DNA of 64,000 bases from Methylocystis sp. H62 (GTDB taxonomy: Bacteria > Pseudomonadota > Alphaproteobacteria > Rhizobiales > Beijerinckiaceae): positions 133,964 to 197,963 of the forward strand of contig NZ_JADNQZ010000052.1 in the NCBI RefSeq assembly GCF_015709515.1, written 5' to 3'. Both the position numbers and the translations under genes were made by a program. The notes below the pieces were generated by a model. It ran no database searches. It saw only the letters and a list, made by a program, of their open reading frames with translations, and was not told the DNA's origin. Shown piece after piece: positions 1 through 9,833 of the stretch. How positions within the stretch are numbered: the first letter of the stretch is position 1; each line of letters begins with the position of its first letter.

Positions 1-602
<602 letters not shown>

Positions 603-829
603 GATCCTCGTTCCGAGTGGTCACGAGCCCGTCGCTCGCGCGCGGCGAGGCTTTAAGGCTATCGAGGGGATTCTTCAAGGGGGCGCGGCTGGCCCTGGGC
701 TATCCGGACCCGGCTGGGGCGCCGGCAATTCGCAGTTGCATCCGGAATGCGGACCCTAACCGAGTCACCGGCCGTTTGGCGTTGCGCGGACATGATGGCG
801 TGACACACGCTGCAAACATGCGCCTGCCT

Positions 830-1471
830 CTATTTCGTTTGCTCCTTGCCGCCGAACGCGGGACTTCCTTTGGCCGGGAAGTCCATATGTCTCTTGATCT
901 CGGATTTGGGCTCCGGCGCGGTCAATTCGACCGCTTCGCTGATCTGCCGCTCGCGAACCGCATCGACGTCCATGGTTTCCACTTCGCCATCGGAATGCCT
1001 GGCCGTGTAGACCCCGACCACGTCCAAAGGCTCGGGGCTCTTGATCACGACGAACCCCTCAAGAAATGCGAAATCGACGCACGCGCCGTTGATCGGGCAG
1101 AAATAGCCCGCGATGTCGAAGCAATTCAATTCCGTCGCGCCGTCGGCCTGAAGTTCAGCCTTCTTGAACGGCGTGACGCTGAACGGACCGGGGTCTGACC
1201 CGAATTCCGTCGCGAGCGCCACTTTCGCGGCGATGGCGAAGCGTTTCCTGGTCGGGTTATGAATGTTGACGATGGTCCGATAGACGCCCTTCGCCAACGT
1301 CCCGTCCTGATGCGGAAACCGCAGCGAACAGACAACTTTCGCGGCATATTGATATTCGGTCTTTATCGTCTCGTTGGATTTCAGCGCCTGCGCGCGTGAA
1401 CTCGCGGGAATTCCAGCGAAAGCAAGGCTCAGCGCGAGGAGAGCGCCGTTGAAGGCAAGTGCGCGTTTCAT
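830..1471 (-). CDS. Secreted hypothetical protein
   Basis: I do not recognise the family. The predicted product has 213 residues. The start at 1471 (MKRALAF) is preferred over a GTG nine bases upstream because GGAG sits eight bases before it. The N-terminus is a clear Sec signal peptide ending near ASSRAQA. The mature part has several cysteines (VVCSL, ELNCFD, YFCPINGACVD) that could form disulfides in the periplasm, and a charged, probably disordered tail ending KEQTK. It is co-directional with tuf but separated by more than 220 bp, so it is probably a separate unit. Confidence 0.75.
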   Translation of the reverse strand: MKRALAFNGALLALSLAFAGIPASSRAQALKSNETIKTEYQYAAKVVCSLRFPHQDGTLAKGVYRTIVNIHNPTRKRFAIAAKVALATEFGSDPGPFSVTPFKKAELQADGATELNCFDIAGYFCPINGACVDFAFLEGFVVIKSPEPLDVVGVYTARHSDGEVETMDVDAVRERQISEAVELTAPEPKSEIKRHMDFPAKGSPAFGGKEQTK

Positions 1472-1763
1472 AATCCGCACTCCACGAAATATGGGGGTTG
1501 CGAAATATCTGTTCTGTCGCCCGACCCAGCCCCAATGCCTTCGGCGCCGAGATTATCGGGCGCCCAAAATAGACCTCTCATCGAACAATCGTTCGCTTAG
1601 GCTAACGTGCGAACGCGTGAAATCGTTCCGCGGATAACCGGCCCGACGCCGGATGCCGCGCCTCAAGGCGCCCTTGGCGGCCTATTCAAAATAGCGCCTG
1701 CGCGATTTCCCGTCGCCACGTTCATATCATCGCAGCGCGAAGGGTCGGTTTGCGGCCGAGAGA

Positions 1764-2108
1764 TCAGCTACATCCGGAATGACAGGTCACTTCCGTGATC
1801 ACCGGCGTCGTTTCGCCTACCGTATTGACGTCGATCACGACGTCCTTGCGCTTCCAGCGAAAAATGCAATTGGCGTTCCCCGTTCCGGCGCAAGAGACCG
1901 TCTCGGGCCGTCCCTTGCAGCGAGGATCGTCCTTTTGACAGACGAATCCAGCCTCGGGCGCGTGGACAGACTTCCAACCTTTTTTGAGGAGAGCCTTGCG
2001 CGCCTTCGCGTAAGGCTCATCCTTTGGGAAGCTCGGAACGTGCGCGAGCGCGCTTGAAGATAAGGACAGCGCGACAAAAACGGCTGTTGCAGCGAAAAGC
2101 GCTTTCAT
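1764..2108 (-). CDS. Small secreted cysteine-containing protein
   Basis: An exported protein of 114 residues and unknown function. The ATG at 2108 is preceded by a strong AGGAGTGAATTT ribosome-binding site. Residues 1-22 form a signal peptide ending SSALAH. The mature domain contains five cysteines in three clusters (FVCQKDDPRC, VSCAG...NC, VTCHSGC). That spacing suggests disulfide bonds in an oxidising compartment. I cannot assign a family. The strong RBS and signal peptide argue that it is a real gene. Confidence 0.75.
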   Translation of the reverse strand: MKALFAATAVFVALSLSSSALAHVPSFPKDEPYAKARKALLKKGWKSVHAPEAGFVCQKDDPRCKGRPETVSCAGTGNANCIFRWKRKDVVIDVNTVGETTPVITEVTCHSGCS

Positions 2109-2165
2109 AAATTCACTCCTAATTCTGAGAAGGCTTAATTCTTAAAAGCATTCGTATGTTCATAA

Positions 2166-2193
2166 GGCGGCTCACGCATCCTCAAGAGCCGCC
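2166..2193. terminator. Hairpin between convergent-like gene ends
   Basis: GGCGGCTC and GAGCCGCC form perfect 8-bp arms around a 12-nt loop, in the 240-bp gap between the secreted protein at 1764-2108 and the membrane protein at 2350. There is no T tract, so a terminator role is only a guess. It might equally be part of a leader. Confidence 0.3.
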
Positions 2194-2349
2194 GATAGCA
2201 TTCGAGCATAATCCAGGAGCCCTCGCCTTGTCTGGCGTTTGTTCAAGCGCCGAGCGATGCCTACGGCCGCGGCTGAAGCTCTGCGCGTTGAAATCGCCGG
2301 CGCGCGCGCCAACTGGTTGTGTGGCGGGGCGTAAATGCGGCTTTAAAAA

Positions 2350-3459
2350 TTGCGCTACGATTTCTTCGATGATCCGGTCGATTGGGCGTTCGCCGCCCTC
2401 TTCGCCTTGCTCGCCCTCGTCGCGTGGGGATTGCGGCTCTGGGAGCCGTCGATCGGCGGACCGCTCACAAATCTGGCGCTGAACTTCGCCGCGCTGATCG
2501 TCGTCCTGCTCGCCGCTCAATATCTGTGGCGCGCCTGGTTTTCGAACTACCCTTTCGGCGTCGGCCCGGCCTGGAGGCGGTTCGCCGCCTATCCGCTGCG
2601 CCAGTTCGTCTATGCGGCCGCGGGCCTGCTCATCGTCAGCGGCGGATTCGAAGCGATTTTCAGCGGCGCTTCTTTCGACGTGATGGGCGTTTCGGCCGGA
2701 TCGCCGGGTTTGGCGGACGTAGGCTTCGCCGCCGTCGCACGCGCATTGAACCAGATCGCCGCCTTCGCGCTGCCGGCCGGATTGATCGCCTATCTCGGCT
2801 TCGTCGCGCTGGCCGGACCGGCGCGGCGCACGACGTCGACGGCGCTTGTCGCCGCCGCGCCGCCAAGGATGGCGTTGGCGATTTCGCCGGAATCGGTCCT
2901 GATCGGGCAGGATCTTGGCCGTCGCATCCGCCTCATGGGTTGGATGGGATTTTGGCTGGATTTCGTCCTGGCGTTCCTGACCGCCCCGCTCCTCGCCTTT
3001 GGCGCGGTTGGCCAATCCATCAGCTCCACCGTCTGGGTCAGCGATCCGATCCATTGGGGCTATTTCGGACTGGGACTCTTATTCGCTTCGCTGTTCCTGG
3101 ATCTATTTTCGACGATCGCATCCGGCAGGCTGATGCGCGATCCGGCCAGCGTGCTCGGCGCCGACCAGTCCACGGCGCTGTGGTTTTTAGGGGCCGGTTC
3201 ACTCGTCAACGCGCTCGGCTCGGTCGTCTCGTTCATCGGCGTCGGCTTGAGCATCGCCCTGCTTGTCGCCAAGACCGTTTCGCAGCCGCCGGGAATCGCG
3301 ATTACCGATCCAGACAGGATCGTACGCGCGCTCGACGTCTTCATCTTAATGGCGAACTTTAACTTGCTACTTGCTCATTTCATTGGGGTTGGAGCTGCGG
3401 TCTGGCTGAGTATGCAGGCGCTGAAGGCGCGACATAGGTTCGCTGTCGCATTGGGATGA
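2350..3459 (+). CDS. Polytopic membrane protein, possibly DUF3611-related
   Basis: A 369-residue protein with about eight hydrophobic segments: near residues 10-28, 45-62, 90-108, 130-160, 196-222, 238-262, 280-305 and 330-355. It is an inner-membrane protein. The second half opens with an RRIRLMGWMGFWLDF segment that resembles the 'FRRLGWIGFWLQ' signature of DUF3611 proteins, known mostly from cyanobacteria. That match is from memory and uncertain. The TTG at 2350 is the only upstream start before the first membrane segment, so the start is provisional. No function can be assigned. Confidence 0.7.
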   Translation: MRYDFFDDPVDWAFAALFALLALVAWGLRLWEPSIGGPLTNLALNFAALIVVLLAAQYLWRAWFSNYPFGVGPAWRRFAAYPLRQFVYAAAGLLIVSGGFEAIFSGASFDVMGVSAGSPGLADVGFAAVARALNQIAAFALPAGLIAYLGFVALAGPARRTTSTALVAAAPPRMALAISPESVLIGQDLGRRIRLMGWMGFWLDFVLAFLTAPLLAFGAVGQSISSTVWVSDPIHWGYFGLGLLFASLFLDLFSTIASGRLMRDPASVLGADQSTALWFLGAGSLVNALGSVVSFIGVGLSIALLVAKTVSQPPGIAITDPDRIVRALDVFILMANFNLLLAHFIGVGAAVWLSMQALKARHRFAVALG

Positions 3460-3552
3460 GGATCGAAAGCCCGCCAAAAAATCGCCCCTGAAGGAACCTC
3501 GATCAGCCGCCGCGGTTTAAGCCCCGCTGGGGATTCGACCAAGGAGAATGTC

Positions 3553-3657
3553 ATGACTGATAGCTATGGCTGGTTCGTTCCCGCCTGGATCCTGGGCGCC
3601 CCGTTTCTTCTGATGATCGCGGAAGCCGTCCGGTCGGCGAACCGACACGTCCGCTGA
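3553..3657 (+). CDS. 34-residue single-span membrane miniprotein
   Basis: A short open frame encoding MTDSYGWFVPAWILGAPF and ending RSANRHVR. Its ATG is preceded by AAGGAG at a spacing of six. Residues 6-25 form one transmembrane helix and the C-terminus is basic, so an inside C-terminus is likely by the positive-inside rule. It lies between the membrane protein at 2350 and the convergent dihydroorotase-like gene. The strong RBS and the clean amphipathic layout make it a credible small gene of unknown function. Confidence 0.6.
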   Translation: MTDSYGWFVPAWILGAPFLLMIAEAVRSANRHVR

Positions 3658-3695
3658 CTCTGGCCGGCGACAAGCGCCAAGCGCTGTCGCGGCCT

Positions 3696-4997
3696 TTATT
3701 CCTCGTAGACGACTGTGCCTGAGACCACGGTCGTCTTGACCACGCCCTGCAGCAACGCGCCATCGAACGGCGTGTTCTTGGAGCGTGAATGAAGCGTCGC
3801 GGGATCGACGACGAAGGGCGCGTCCGGGTCGAAGCGAATGACGTCAGCGGGGGCGCCTTTTTGCAGTCTGCCCTGCCGCAGCCCTAAAATTTCCGCCGGT
3901 CGCGACGTCATCGCCTCGAGCAGGCGGATCAGCGTAACGTCGCCCGAATGCACGAGCCGAAGCCCCGCCGCCAGCATCGTTTCGACGCCGATCGCTCCAT
4001 ATTCGGCTTCGGCGAAGGGCAGCCGTTTGGTTTCGACGTCCTGCGGATCGTGGTCGGACACGATGACGTCGATAAGGCCTTCGCCGAGCGCGCGAACGAG
4101 CGCTTTGCGTTCATCCTCATGGCGCAACGGCGGTCTGAGCTTGAGGAAGGTGCGATAATCGCCGATGTCGTTCTCGTTCAGCGTCAGATGATTGATTGAA
4201 GTCCCGCAGGTGACGGCCAAGCCCTCGTCCTTGGCTCTGCGCAACGCGTCCAACGATAGGGTCGTCGTCACGATCGCCGCGTGATAGCGGGCGCCAGTGA
4301 GCGCGACGAGCCGCAAGTCGCGATCGAGCATGATCGCCTCTGCTTCACGCGGCGCGCCGGATAGGCCCAGCCGATGCGCAAATTCGCCTTCGTTCATGAC
4401 GCCGACGGAAAGATCCGGGTCTTCGGCGAAATGAATGACGAGCGCATCAAAATCCCGCGCATAGGTGAGCGCCCGTCGCATGACCAGCGCGCTTCGCACG
4501 GAGCGCGCGCCGTCGCAGAAAGCGATCGCGCCGGCCTGCTGCAGCAGGCCCAGCTCGGCGATTTCCCTGCCCTCGCGGCCTCTGGTCAGCGCCGCCATCG
4601 GGGCGACGCGCACGCGACCGGTGTCGCGCGCGCAGCGCAGAACGAAATCGACGACGGCGGGATCGTCGACCGGCGGCGCGGTGGCCGCGGTCGAAACGAT
4701 GGTCGTCACGCCGCCCGCCGCAGCGGCGAAAGTCGCGCTGGCGATGGTTTCGCGATGTTCCGCGCCCGGCTCGCCGACGAAGGCCTGCATGTCGATGAGG
4801 CCCGGCGCGACGACGTCGCCAGAGCAGTCGATGACGCGCGCGCCTTCGGGAGCGTCGCCCTGTCGAACGGATTCGCCGAGTTCCGCGATGACGCCGTCCC
4901 TCGTCACCAGACCGCCGCGCATGTCGCGACCCGAGCCCGGATCGATCAGCCGTGCGTTGAGAAAGAACAGCGGCGTTGCAGCTTGTGTCGGCGACAT
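3696..4997 (-). CDS. Dihydroorotase-like protein, probably non-catalytic (PyrC'/PyrX type)
   Basis: An amidohydrolase-fold protein of 433 residues, of dihydroorotase length. Active dihydroorotases carry an HxH pair after 'PGLID' that holds zinc. Here the same place reads PGLIDMQAFVGEPG, so both histidines are missing. The position that is usually 'HICHVST' reads YHAAIVTT. HFAED and SDHDPQD are still present. In pseudomonads and several alphaproteobacteria such PyrC' proteins are structural partners that assemble with aspartate carbamoyltransferase PyrB and do not catalyse the reaction. Here pyrB lies about 29 kb away (33967-34917) and is not adjacent. A true PyrC should exist elsewhere in the genome. 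Family assignment is strong; the inactive role is inferred. Confidence 0.88.
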   Translation of the reverse strand: MSPTQAATPLFFLNARLIDPGSGRDMRGGLVTRDGVIAELGESVRQGDAPEGARVIDCSGDVVAPGLIDMQAFVGEPGAEHRETIASATFAAAAGGVTTIVSTAATAPPVDDPAVVDFVLRCARDTGRVRVAPMAALTRGREGREIAELGLLQQAGAIAFCDGARSVRSALVMRRALTYARDFDALVIHFAEDPDLSVGVMNEGEFAHRLGLSGAPREAEAIMLDRDLRLVALTGARYHAAIVTTTLSLDALRRAKDEGLAVTCGTSINHLTLNENDIGDYRTFLKLRPPLRHEDERKALVRALGEGLIDVIVSDHDPQDVETKRLPFAEAEYGAIGVETMLAAGLRLVHSGDVTLIRLLEAMTSRPAEILGLRQGRLQKGAPADVIRFDPDAPFVVDPATLHSRSKNTPFDGALLQGVVKTTVVSGTVVYEE

Positions 4998-5138
4998 GGC
5001 CTCTGCTTAGGCCATTTCTCGTAGGTTGAAAATGCGCCTGGGTCGGGGGTATTGGGGTTGAACTCGTCTCGCCAGCGCCTAGCTACCGCGAGTTGGGGCT
5101 GCGAGCGGCGCGTGCCGGGCGCCCCCGGGGGAAAACGT

Positions 5139-6248
5139 ATGCGTTCCCTCAGCCGTCAAGACTCCCCACTCGCGCCAAGCGTCGCGCACGGCGAAGAACG
5201 CCCTAATCTGCCGGCGATGATGAACGCCGCCTTCGACGGAATCATTGCGCTCGACGAGCGTGGCGTGGTGCGCTCGATCAGCGCGGAAGCGGCCTCACTG
5301 TTCGGCTATGCGCCTGGCGACGTTGTTGGGCGGGATTTCGGCATGCTGACGCCAGAGGCGAACCAGCGCCACCGCGACTTTCTGCGGCGGGGAACGCCAA
5401 GCATTCGCCGACAGATCGAAGGCTTGCGCGAGGACGGCTCGGTTTTCAGTGTGGAGCTAGTCGTCAGCGAAGTCGCCTGTGACGGAGAAAGGCTTTTTAT
5501 CGCCTTGATCCGCGATCTCAGCTCCAGGCGCCGCTTCGAGCAGGGAGTTCAGGAACTTCAGGCGAATCGCCTTGAGTTGATTGAGAATATGGCGACCGGA
5601 TTGGCGCATGAGCTCAAGCAGCCGTTGACGGCGATCGGCGCCTATCTCAATTTCGCGCGTCGGCATTTGACCGAAAAGGACCTCTCGATCGAGAAGGTCG
5701 AGGAGATGTTGGACAACGCCGAAGCGCAAGTCTTCCGCGTCGCCGAAATTATGGACAATCTGCGCCAGTTCATCGCGCGCGGAGAGACGTCGAAAGCTCC
5801 CCAAAATCTAAACGCCGTCATCCGAACCGCCTGCGAGTTCACCGATGCGCTCGCCAAGGAGCATCATGTCAAAACCTCAATCGACCTCGAAGCGTCGCCG
5901 GACACGGTGGTGATCAACAAGGTTCAGATTCAGCAGGTGGTCGTCAATCTTAAGAGGAACGCGGTCGAGGCGATGCAGAACTGCGAGCGGCGCGAGATGC
6001 GGGTGTCGACCCGCCTCGTTGACGGCAACCTCATTCGCGCCGATGTCACGGACACCGGTCCAGGGCTGCCCGAGGAGATCGAAGACAGGCTTTTTGAGCA
6101 GTTCACGACGACGAAGCCGCACGGTCTGGGCGTCGGCCTCTCCATTTCGCGCTCGATCATCGAAGCGCACAATGGGAAGATCTGGGCGGAGCCCAACCCC
6201 GGGGGCGGAACCATCTTCAGCTTCGTCTTGCCTCTGAAAGATCGCTGA
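5139..6248 (+). CDS. PAS-domain sensor histidine kinase (FixL/NtrB-like)
   Basis: A soluble two-component kinase of 369 residues from the ATG at 5139; an upstream TTG at 5052 would add 29 unlikely residues. Domains in order are a PAS domain (about 25-140), a HisKA dimerisation domain with the H-box GLAHELKQPLTAIGAYL (about 150-215), and a HATPase domain with the N-box NLKRNAVEAM, G1 box DTGPGLPEE and G2 box GLGVGLSISRS. The PAS segment RHRDFLRRGTPSIRRQIEG aligns by eye with the FixL haem pocket (a histidine in 'SRHDSY' and an arginine before 'xxxG'). There are no membrane segments and no response regulator beside it, so its partner is unknown. Confidence 0.88.
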   Translation: MRSLSRQDSPLAPSVAHGEERPNLPAMMNAAFDGIIALDERGVVRSISAEAASLFGYAPGDVVGRDFGMLTPEANQRHRDFLRRGTPSIRRQIEGLREDGSVFSVELVVSEVACDGERLFIALIRDLSSRRRFEQGVQELQANRLELIENMATGLAHELKQPLTAIGAYLNFARRHLTEKDLSIEKVEEMLDNAEAQVFRVAEIMDNLRQFIARGETSKAPQNLNAVIRTACEFTDALAKEHHVKTSIDLEASPDTVVINKVQIQQVVVNLKRNAVEAMQNCERREMRVSTRLVDGNLIRADVTDTGPGLPEEIEDRLFEQFTTTKPHGLGVGLSISRSIIEAHNGKIWAEPNPGGGTIFSFVLPLKDR

Positions 6249-6497
6249 CCGGCGGTCAGGCGGAGACGGCGACGCCGCGGATCGGCGACGGAGACTGTCG
6301 CCAGCGCTGGCGCAATCAGCACGCTTGCGTCAGCCGAGCCGCGTAAAAAAGCGCCAGGGCCGTTCCGAAAAGCAAGAGATCGTTAGGAGTCATTATGGTT
6401 AAGCAGGGATGAACTGCTATTGTCGCGCGTCGCGCATCCGTCCCGAGCGTCATTCGAATCCCCGCCGTTGGGGCCATCTTCAGGGAGAGACGGCGTC

Positions 6498-7160
6498 GTG
6501 TTGACCTTCGAGAATGTCGGGTTGCGCTATGGCGTCGGCGCCGAGACGCTCCGAGACGTGAATTTCCAGATCGAACCGCGTTCTTTCCAGTTCCTGACCG
6601 GCCCGTCAGGCGCAGGCAAGACCACCCTGATGCGATTGATCATCATGGCGCTGCGGCCGACGCGCGGGTTGATCAACATCTTCGGCAAGGACACGGCGGC
6701 GCTCAGCAATGAAGACGTCGCCGAGACACGCCGCAAAATCGGCGTCGTTTTCCAGGACTTCCGCCTTCTGGATCATCTGACGCTTTACGAAAACGTCGCC
6801 CTGCCCTTGCGCGTGCTCGGGCGTGAAGAGTCAACCTATCGCGCCGAGGTGCTCGAACTGTTGCGCTGGGTCGGCCTCGGCGAGCGCGCGCATGCATTCC
6901 CAACGGTCCTTTCGGGCGGCGAGAAGCAGCGCGCGGCGATCGCCCGCGCGCTGATTTCGCAACCCAAACTGCTGCTGGCCGACGAACCGACGGGCAATGT
7001 CGACCCGACTCTCGCACGCCGGATCCTGCGCCTCTTCATCGAGCTCCACCGATCCGGAACCGCCGTCATTATCGCCACTCATGACTTGAGCCTCATGGAC
7101 CAGTATGAAGATGCGCGGCGTCTTGTGCTTGCCGACGGCCGGCTTCACATCTTCGAATGA
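6498..7160 (+). CDS. ftsE: Cell-division ATP-binding protein FtsE
   Basis: The cytoplasmic ATPase of the FtsEX complex, which couples the divisome to activation of cell-wall hydrolases. It has Walker A GPSGAGKTTL, Q-loop FQDFRLL, signature LSGGEKQRAAIARAL, Walker B LLLADEPTG and the H-loop THD. The GTG at 6498 is chosen because AGGGAG lies about ten bases upstream and it gives 220 residues, the usual FtsE length. A TTG at 6420 would add 26 residues without homology. ftsX starts 24 bp downstream. The 249 bp upstream of the start show no other feature. Confidence 0.93.
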   Translation: MLTFENVGLRYGVGAETLRDVNFQIEPRSFQFLTGPSGAGKTTLMRLIIMALRPTRGLINIFGKDTAALSNEDVAETRRKIGVVFQDFRLLDHLTLYENVALPLRVLGREESTYRAEVLELLRWVGLGERAHAFPTVLSGGEKQRAAIARALISQPKLLLADEPTGNVDPTLARRILRLFIELHRSGTAVIIATHDLSLMDQYEDARRLVLADGRLHIFE

Positions 7161-7184
7161 GCAGACGATGGTTCGAATGAGCAG

Positions 7185-8153
7185 ATGGCCCTGATGCGAT
7201 TTTGGTCCTCGATTCGCCCGGCCGCGTCCGACGTCGATGAAGACGCCGAAGAGATTCCGTCACAAAGCGCGCTGGTGCCCGCCGATTCCGTCGCCGGCCG
7301 CTCGCTGGTCATCGTCATCGCGATCATGACGTTCCTCGCGGCGCTCGCCGCTAACGTCGCCATTCTGGTCGCCGACGCCAGCGTCGAATGGCGCAGCGAC
7401 GTCGCGCGCGAAGCGACCGTCCAGGTGCGTCCGATCCCCGGCCGCAACGTCGAGGCCGATGTCAAGGACGCGGCGGAGGCGATGCGACGAACCCCCGGCG
7501 TGCGGGAAGCGCGAGTCTACGCCAAGTCGGAATCCGAGGCGCTGCTGACGCCGTGGCTCGGCGAGGGCCTGAATCTCTCCGAACTGCCCACCCCCCGCAT
7601 GATCGTGCTGAAGCTCGATGCGGAAAATCGGGCGGATCTCGACAAGTTGCGCATGGAGCTCGAGCGCGCCGTTCCCAACGCCGTGCTCGACGATCATCAT
7701 GTCTTCATCGAGCGTCTGGGCGATATGGCGCGCGCAGCCGTAGCCATCGCCGCCCTCATCTTCGTTTTTATCCTCGCGGCCATGGCCGTCGCCGTAGCCT
7801 CAGCCACCCGCGCCGCCGTCGCGACAAACCGCGAAATCGTGGAAGTGCTCCATATCGTCGGCGCGGCCGACCCGTTCATCGCGCGCGAATTTCAGCACCG
7901 CTTCATGGCGCTCGGCTTTCGCGGCGCGCTGATCGGCGGCGGCGGCGCCATCGCTTTTTTCGCCCTGGCGCAGTTCTTCGCGCAGCGGTGGCGCGCGACC
8001 GGCGGCGGCGATCAGATGGAGGCCATGTTCGGCGATTTCACAATTGGCCCGAGCGGCTTTGTCGTCATCTTTCTGCTCGCGGGCGGCGTCGCCGCGCTGA
8101 CCGGCTATCTCTCGCAGTTCATTGTGCTGCGCCACCTGCAGCGGCTCGGTTAA
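7185..8153 (+). CDS. ftsX: Cell-division membrane protein FtsX
   Basis: The membrane partner of FtsE. The 322-residue product has the family layout: a cytoplasmic N-terminus, a first helix around residues 44-67 (VIVIAIMTFLAALAANVAIL), a periplasmic domain of about 110 residues, and three helices around 180-205, 240-265 and 285-310. The periplasmic domain is where FtsX contacts murein-hydrolase activators in other bacteria. It follows ftsE closely and is certainly co-transcribed with it. Confidence 0.93.
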   Translation: MALMRFWSSIRPAASDVDEDAEEIPSQSALVPADSVAGRSLVIVIAIMTFLAALAANVAILVADASVEWRSDVAREATVQVRPIPGRNVEADVKDAAEAMRRTPGVREARVYAKSESEALLTPWLGEGLNLSELPTPRMIVLKLDAENRADLDKLRMELERAVPNAVLDDHHVFIERLGDMARAAVAIAALIFVFILAAMAVAVASATRAAVATNREIVEVLHIVGAADPFIAREFQHRFMALGFRGALIGGGGAIAFFALAQFFAQRWRATGGGDQMEAMFGDFTIGPSGFVVIFLLAGGVAALTGYLSQFIVLRHLQRLG

Positions 8154-8301
8154 GCGCATTCGCCCAAATCGGCCGCCCCCGATAACATCGGCGCTGAAAT
8201 AGCCCTATAGTCATATCAGAATCGCGCCTCGCGCGTTCTGGGCAGGAAGCATGGGCGAAGGACCCCAAGATTGACCATTCCCGCACGTCAGAGAGTGAAG
8301 A

Positions 8302-8955
8302 ATGGCTAGCGCCGTCCGCAAGGCCGCCTGCGCGATCTTCGCCTGCGGCGCTTTTGTCGCTATGGCGCTCCTCTTGGGTTTCACCAGCTTCGCGCTGTCG
8401 CTGCCGCGCGAGGAGTTCTCCATTCCGGTGCAGGCGGAGGGCGTCGTCGCGCTGACCGGCGGCTCGGATCGCGTGCTCGACGCGGCGACCCTGCTCGCCA
8501 GCGGGCAGGCGCGACGCATGCTGATCACCGGCGTCAATCCCTCGACCCGCAGCTCCTTGCTGGCGAAAATACTGCCAGTGTCGCGCGAGCTTTTCGACTG
8601 CTGCGTCGACCTCGGCTACCAGGCGCTCGACACCGCCGGCAACGCCAGAGAGACGCGCGATTGGGCGCGCGCGCACAATATCACCCGCACGCTCATCGTC
8701 GTCACGTCGAACTACCATATGCCGCGCGCGCTGGTCGAAATCTCAGCCGCCCTGCCGAACGTCGAGCTCTATCCCTTTCCGGTCGTCAGCGAACACATCA
8801 ACGTCGCCGACTGGGTCAGCGATCTTCGCGTCGCCCGTTTTATCGGAAAGGAATATGTGAAATACGTCGGATCGCTGCTGCGCACCAAGCTTTTCAGGGA
8901 ATCCGAGGAGTCGGAGCCTCCCCCGCAGCTTCGCCACAGCGTCGCATCTGAGTGA
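8302..8955 (+). CDS. YdcF/SanA-type DUF218 envelope protein
   Basis: A 217-residue protein with an N-terminal membrane anchor (residues 8-30) followed by a DUF218 domain. Visible motifs are VVALTGGSDRV at the domain start, MLITGVNPS, and the nucleotide-like segment RTLIVVTSNYHMPRA. Family members include SanA and ElyC in enterobacteria, which affect envelope integrity and lipid-carrier metabolism. The stop overlaps the start of plsC by four bases, so the two are translationally coupled and probably both work on the envelope. Confidence 0.85.
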   Translation: MASAVRKAACAIFACGAFVAMALLLGFTSFALSLPREEFSIPVQAEGVVALTGGSDRVLDAATLLASGQARRMLITGVNPSTRSSLLAKILPVSRELFDCCVDLGYQALDTAGNARETRDWARAHNITRTLIVVTSNYHMPRALVEISAALPNVELYPFPVVSEHINVADWVSDLRVARFIGKEYVKYVGSLLRTKLFRESEESEPPPQLRHSVASE

Positions 8956-9809
8956 AATCTTGTTTCAACGCCGCCTGGCGTCGTAAAAGCGCGCCACGCC
9001 CCTTCGCCCAGATCTCGCCCATGCTCCTCCTGCGGTCCCTCATTTTCCAGATCATGTTCTTCCTGAACATGTTCGCGCTCATGATCGTCTGGCTGCCAGG
9101 CCTGATGATGCGACGCCAGATCAACCAGGAGCTTGGACGCACCTGGGGGCGCACGAATCTCTGGCTGCTCGACAAAATCTGCGGTGCGAAGATCGACTGG
9201 CGAGGTCTCGAGAATATCCCCAAAGGCGCGGTGATCGTCGCCTGCAAACATCAGTCGATCTGGGAGACCTTCGTTCTGCCGATCAGATTTCCTGACTTCA
9301 GCTACATCTTGAAGCACGAACTGATCTGGCTGCCCTTGTTCGGCTGGTACCTGCTGGCGGCCGAGCAGATCGCCATCGATCGCGCCAAGGGCGGCAAGCT
9401 GCTGCCGCAGCTGATCGCCAAATCGAAGAAGATTTTCGCCCAGGGACGGCAGCTCTTCATTTTTCCCGAAGGCACGCGCCGCCCGGCCGGCGCCCCGCCG
9501 CAGTATAAATTCGGCATCGCGCAGCTTTACGCGGCGACCGAAACGCCAGTGCTTCCAGTCGCCGTGAATTCCGGGCTGTTTTGGCCGCGCCGTTCTTTTC
9601 TCATCCGACCCGGGACGGTCGTGATCGAATTCCTGCCGCTGATCGCGCCGGGCATGAAGCCGCGCGCCTTTTTCGACACGCTCTCGATGGAGATCGAGGC
9701 GGCGTCCGACCGATTGATCGCCGAAGCGCTGGCGAAAGACCCGTCCTTGGCGGAAATCGTCGAGAAGGGCCGTGCAAACGCTCAAAGTATGGCGCCGGCG
9801 CAGGAATGA
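8952..9809 (+). CDS. plsC: 1-acyl-sn-glycerol-3-phosphate acyltransferase (PlsC family)
   Basis: The family converts lysophosphatidic acid to phosphatidic acid at the inner membrane. The 285-residue product has a hydrophobic helix near residues 26-50 and acyltransferase motif I as KHQSIWETF, an HX4E variant of the textbook HX4D. The substrate-binding motif FPEGTRR follows. Start options are the coupled GTG at 8952 or an ATG at 9021 (MLLLRSLIF), which begins directly at the membrane helix. A glutamate in motif I is, as far as I recall, common among alphaproteobacterial homologues. Confidence 0.88.
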   Translation: MKSCFNAAWRRKSAPRPFAQISPMLLLRSLIFQIMFFLNMFALMIVWLPGLMMRRQINQELGRTWGRTNLWLLDKICGAKIDWRGLENIPKGAVIVACKHQSIWETFVLPIRFPDFSYILKHELIWLPLFGWYLLAAEQIAIDRAKGGKLLPQLIAKSKKIFAQGRQLFIFPEGTRRPAGAPPQYKFGIAQLYAATETPVLPVAVNSGLFWPRRSFLIRPGTVVIEFLPLIAPGMKPRAFFDTLSMEIEAASDRLIAEALAKDPSLAEIVEKGRANAQSMAPAQE

Positions 9810-9833
9810 AGGACGCCGCTCCTTCGGACGAAC

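Noticed and set aside
2182-3054. Long minus-strand open frame opposite the membrane protein
   Set aside because: It is very rich in Arg/Glu/Asp/Gly, shows no domain and mirrors a gene with clear membrane helices; typical antisense frame in GC-rich DNA.
3500-3552. tRNA-like 3' end (GGGGATTCGACC)
   Set aside because: No matching acceptor, D or anticodon arms can be drawn upstream; chance similarity to a T loop.
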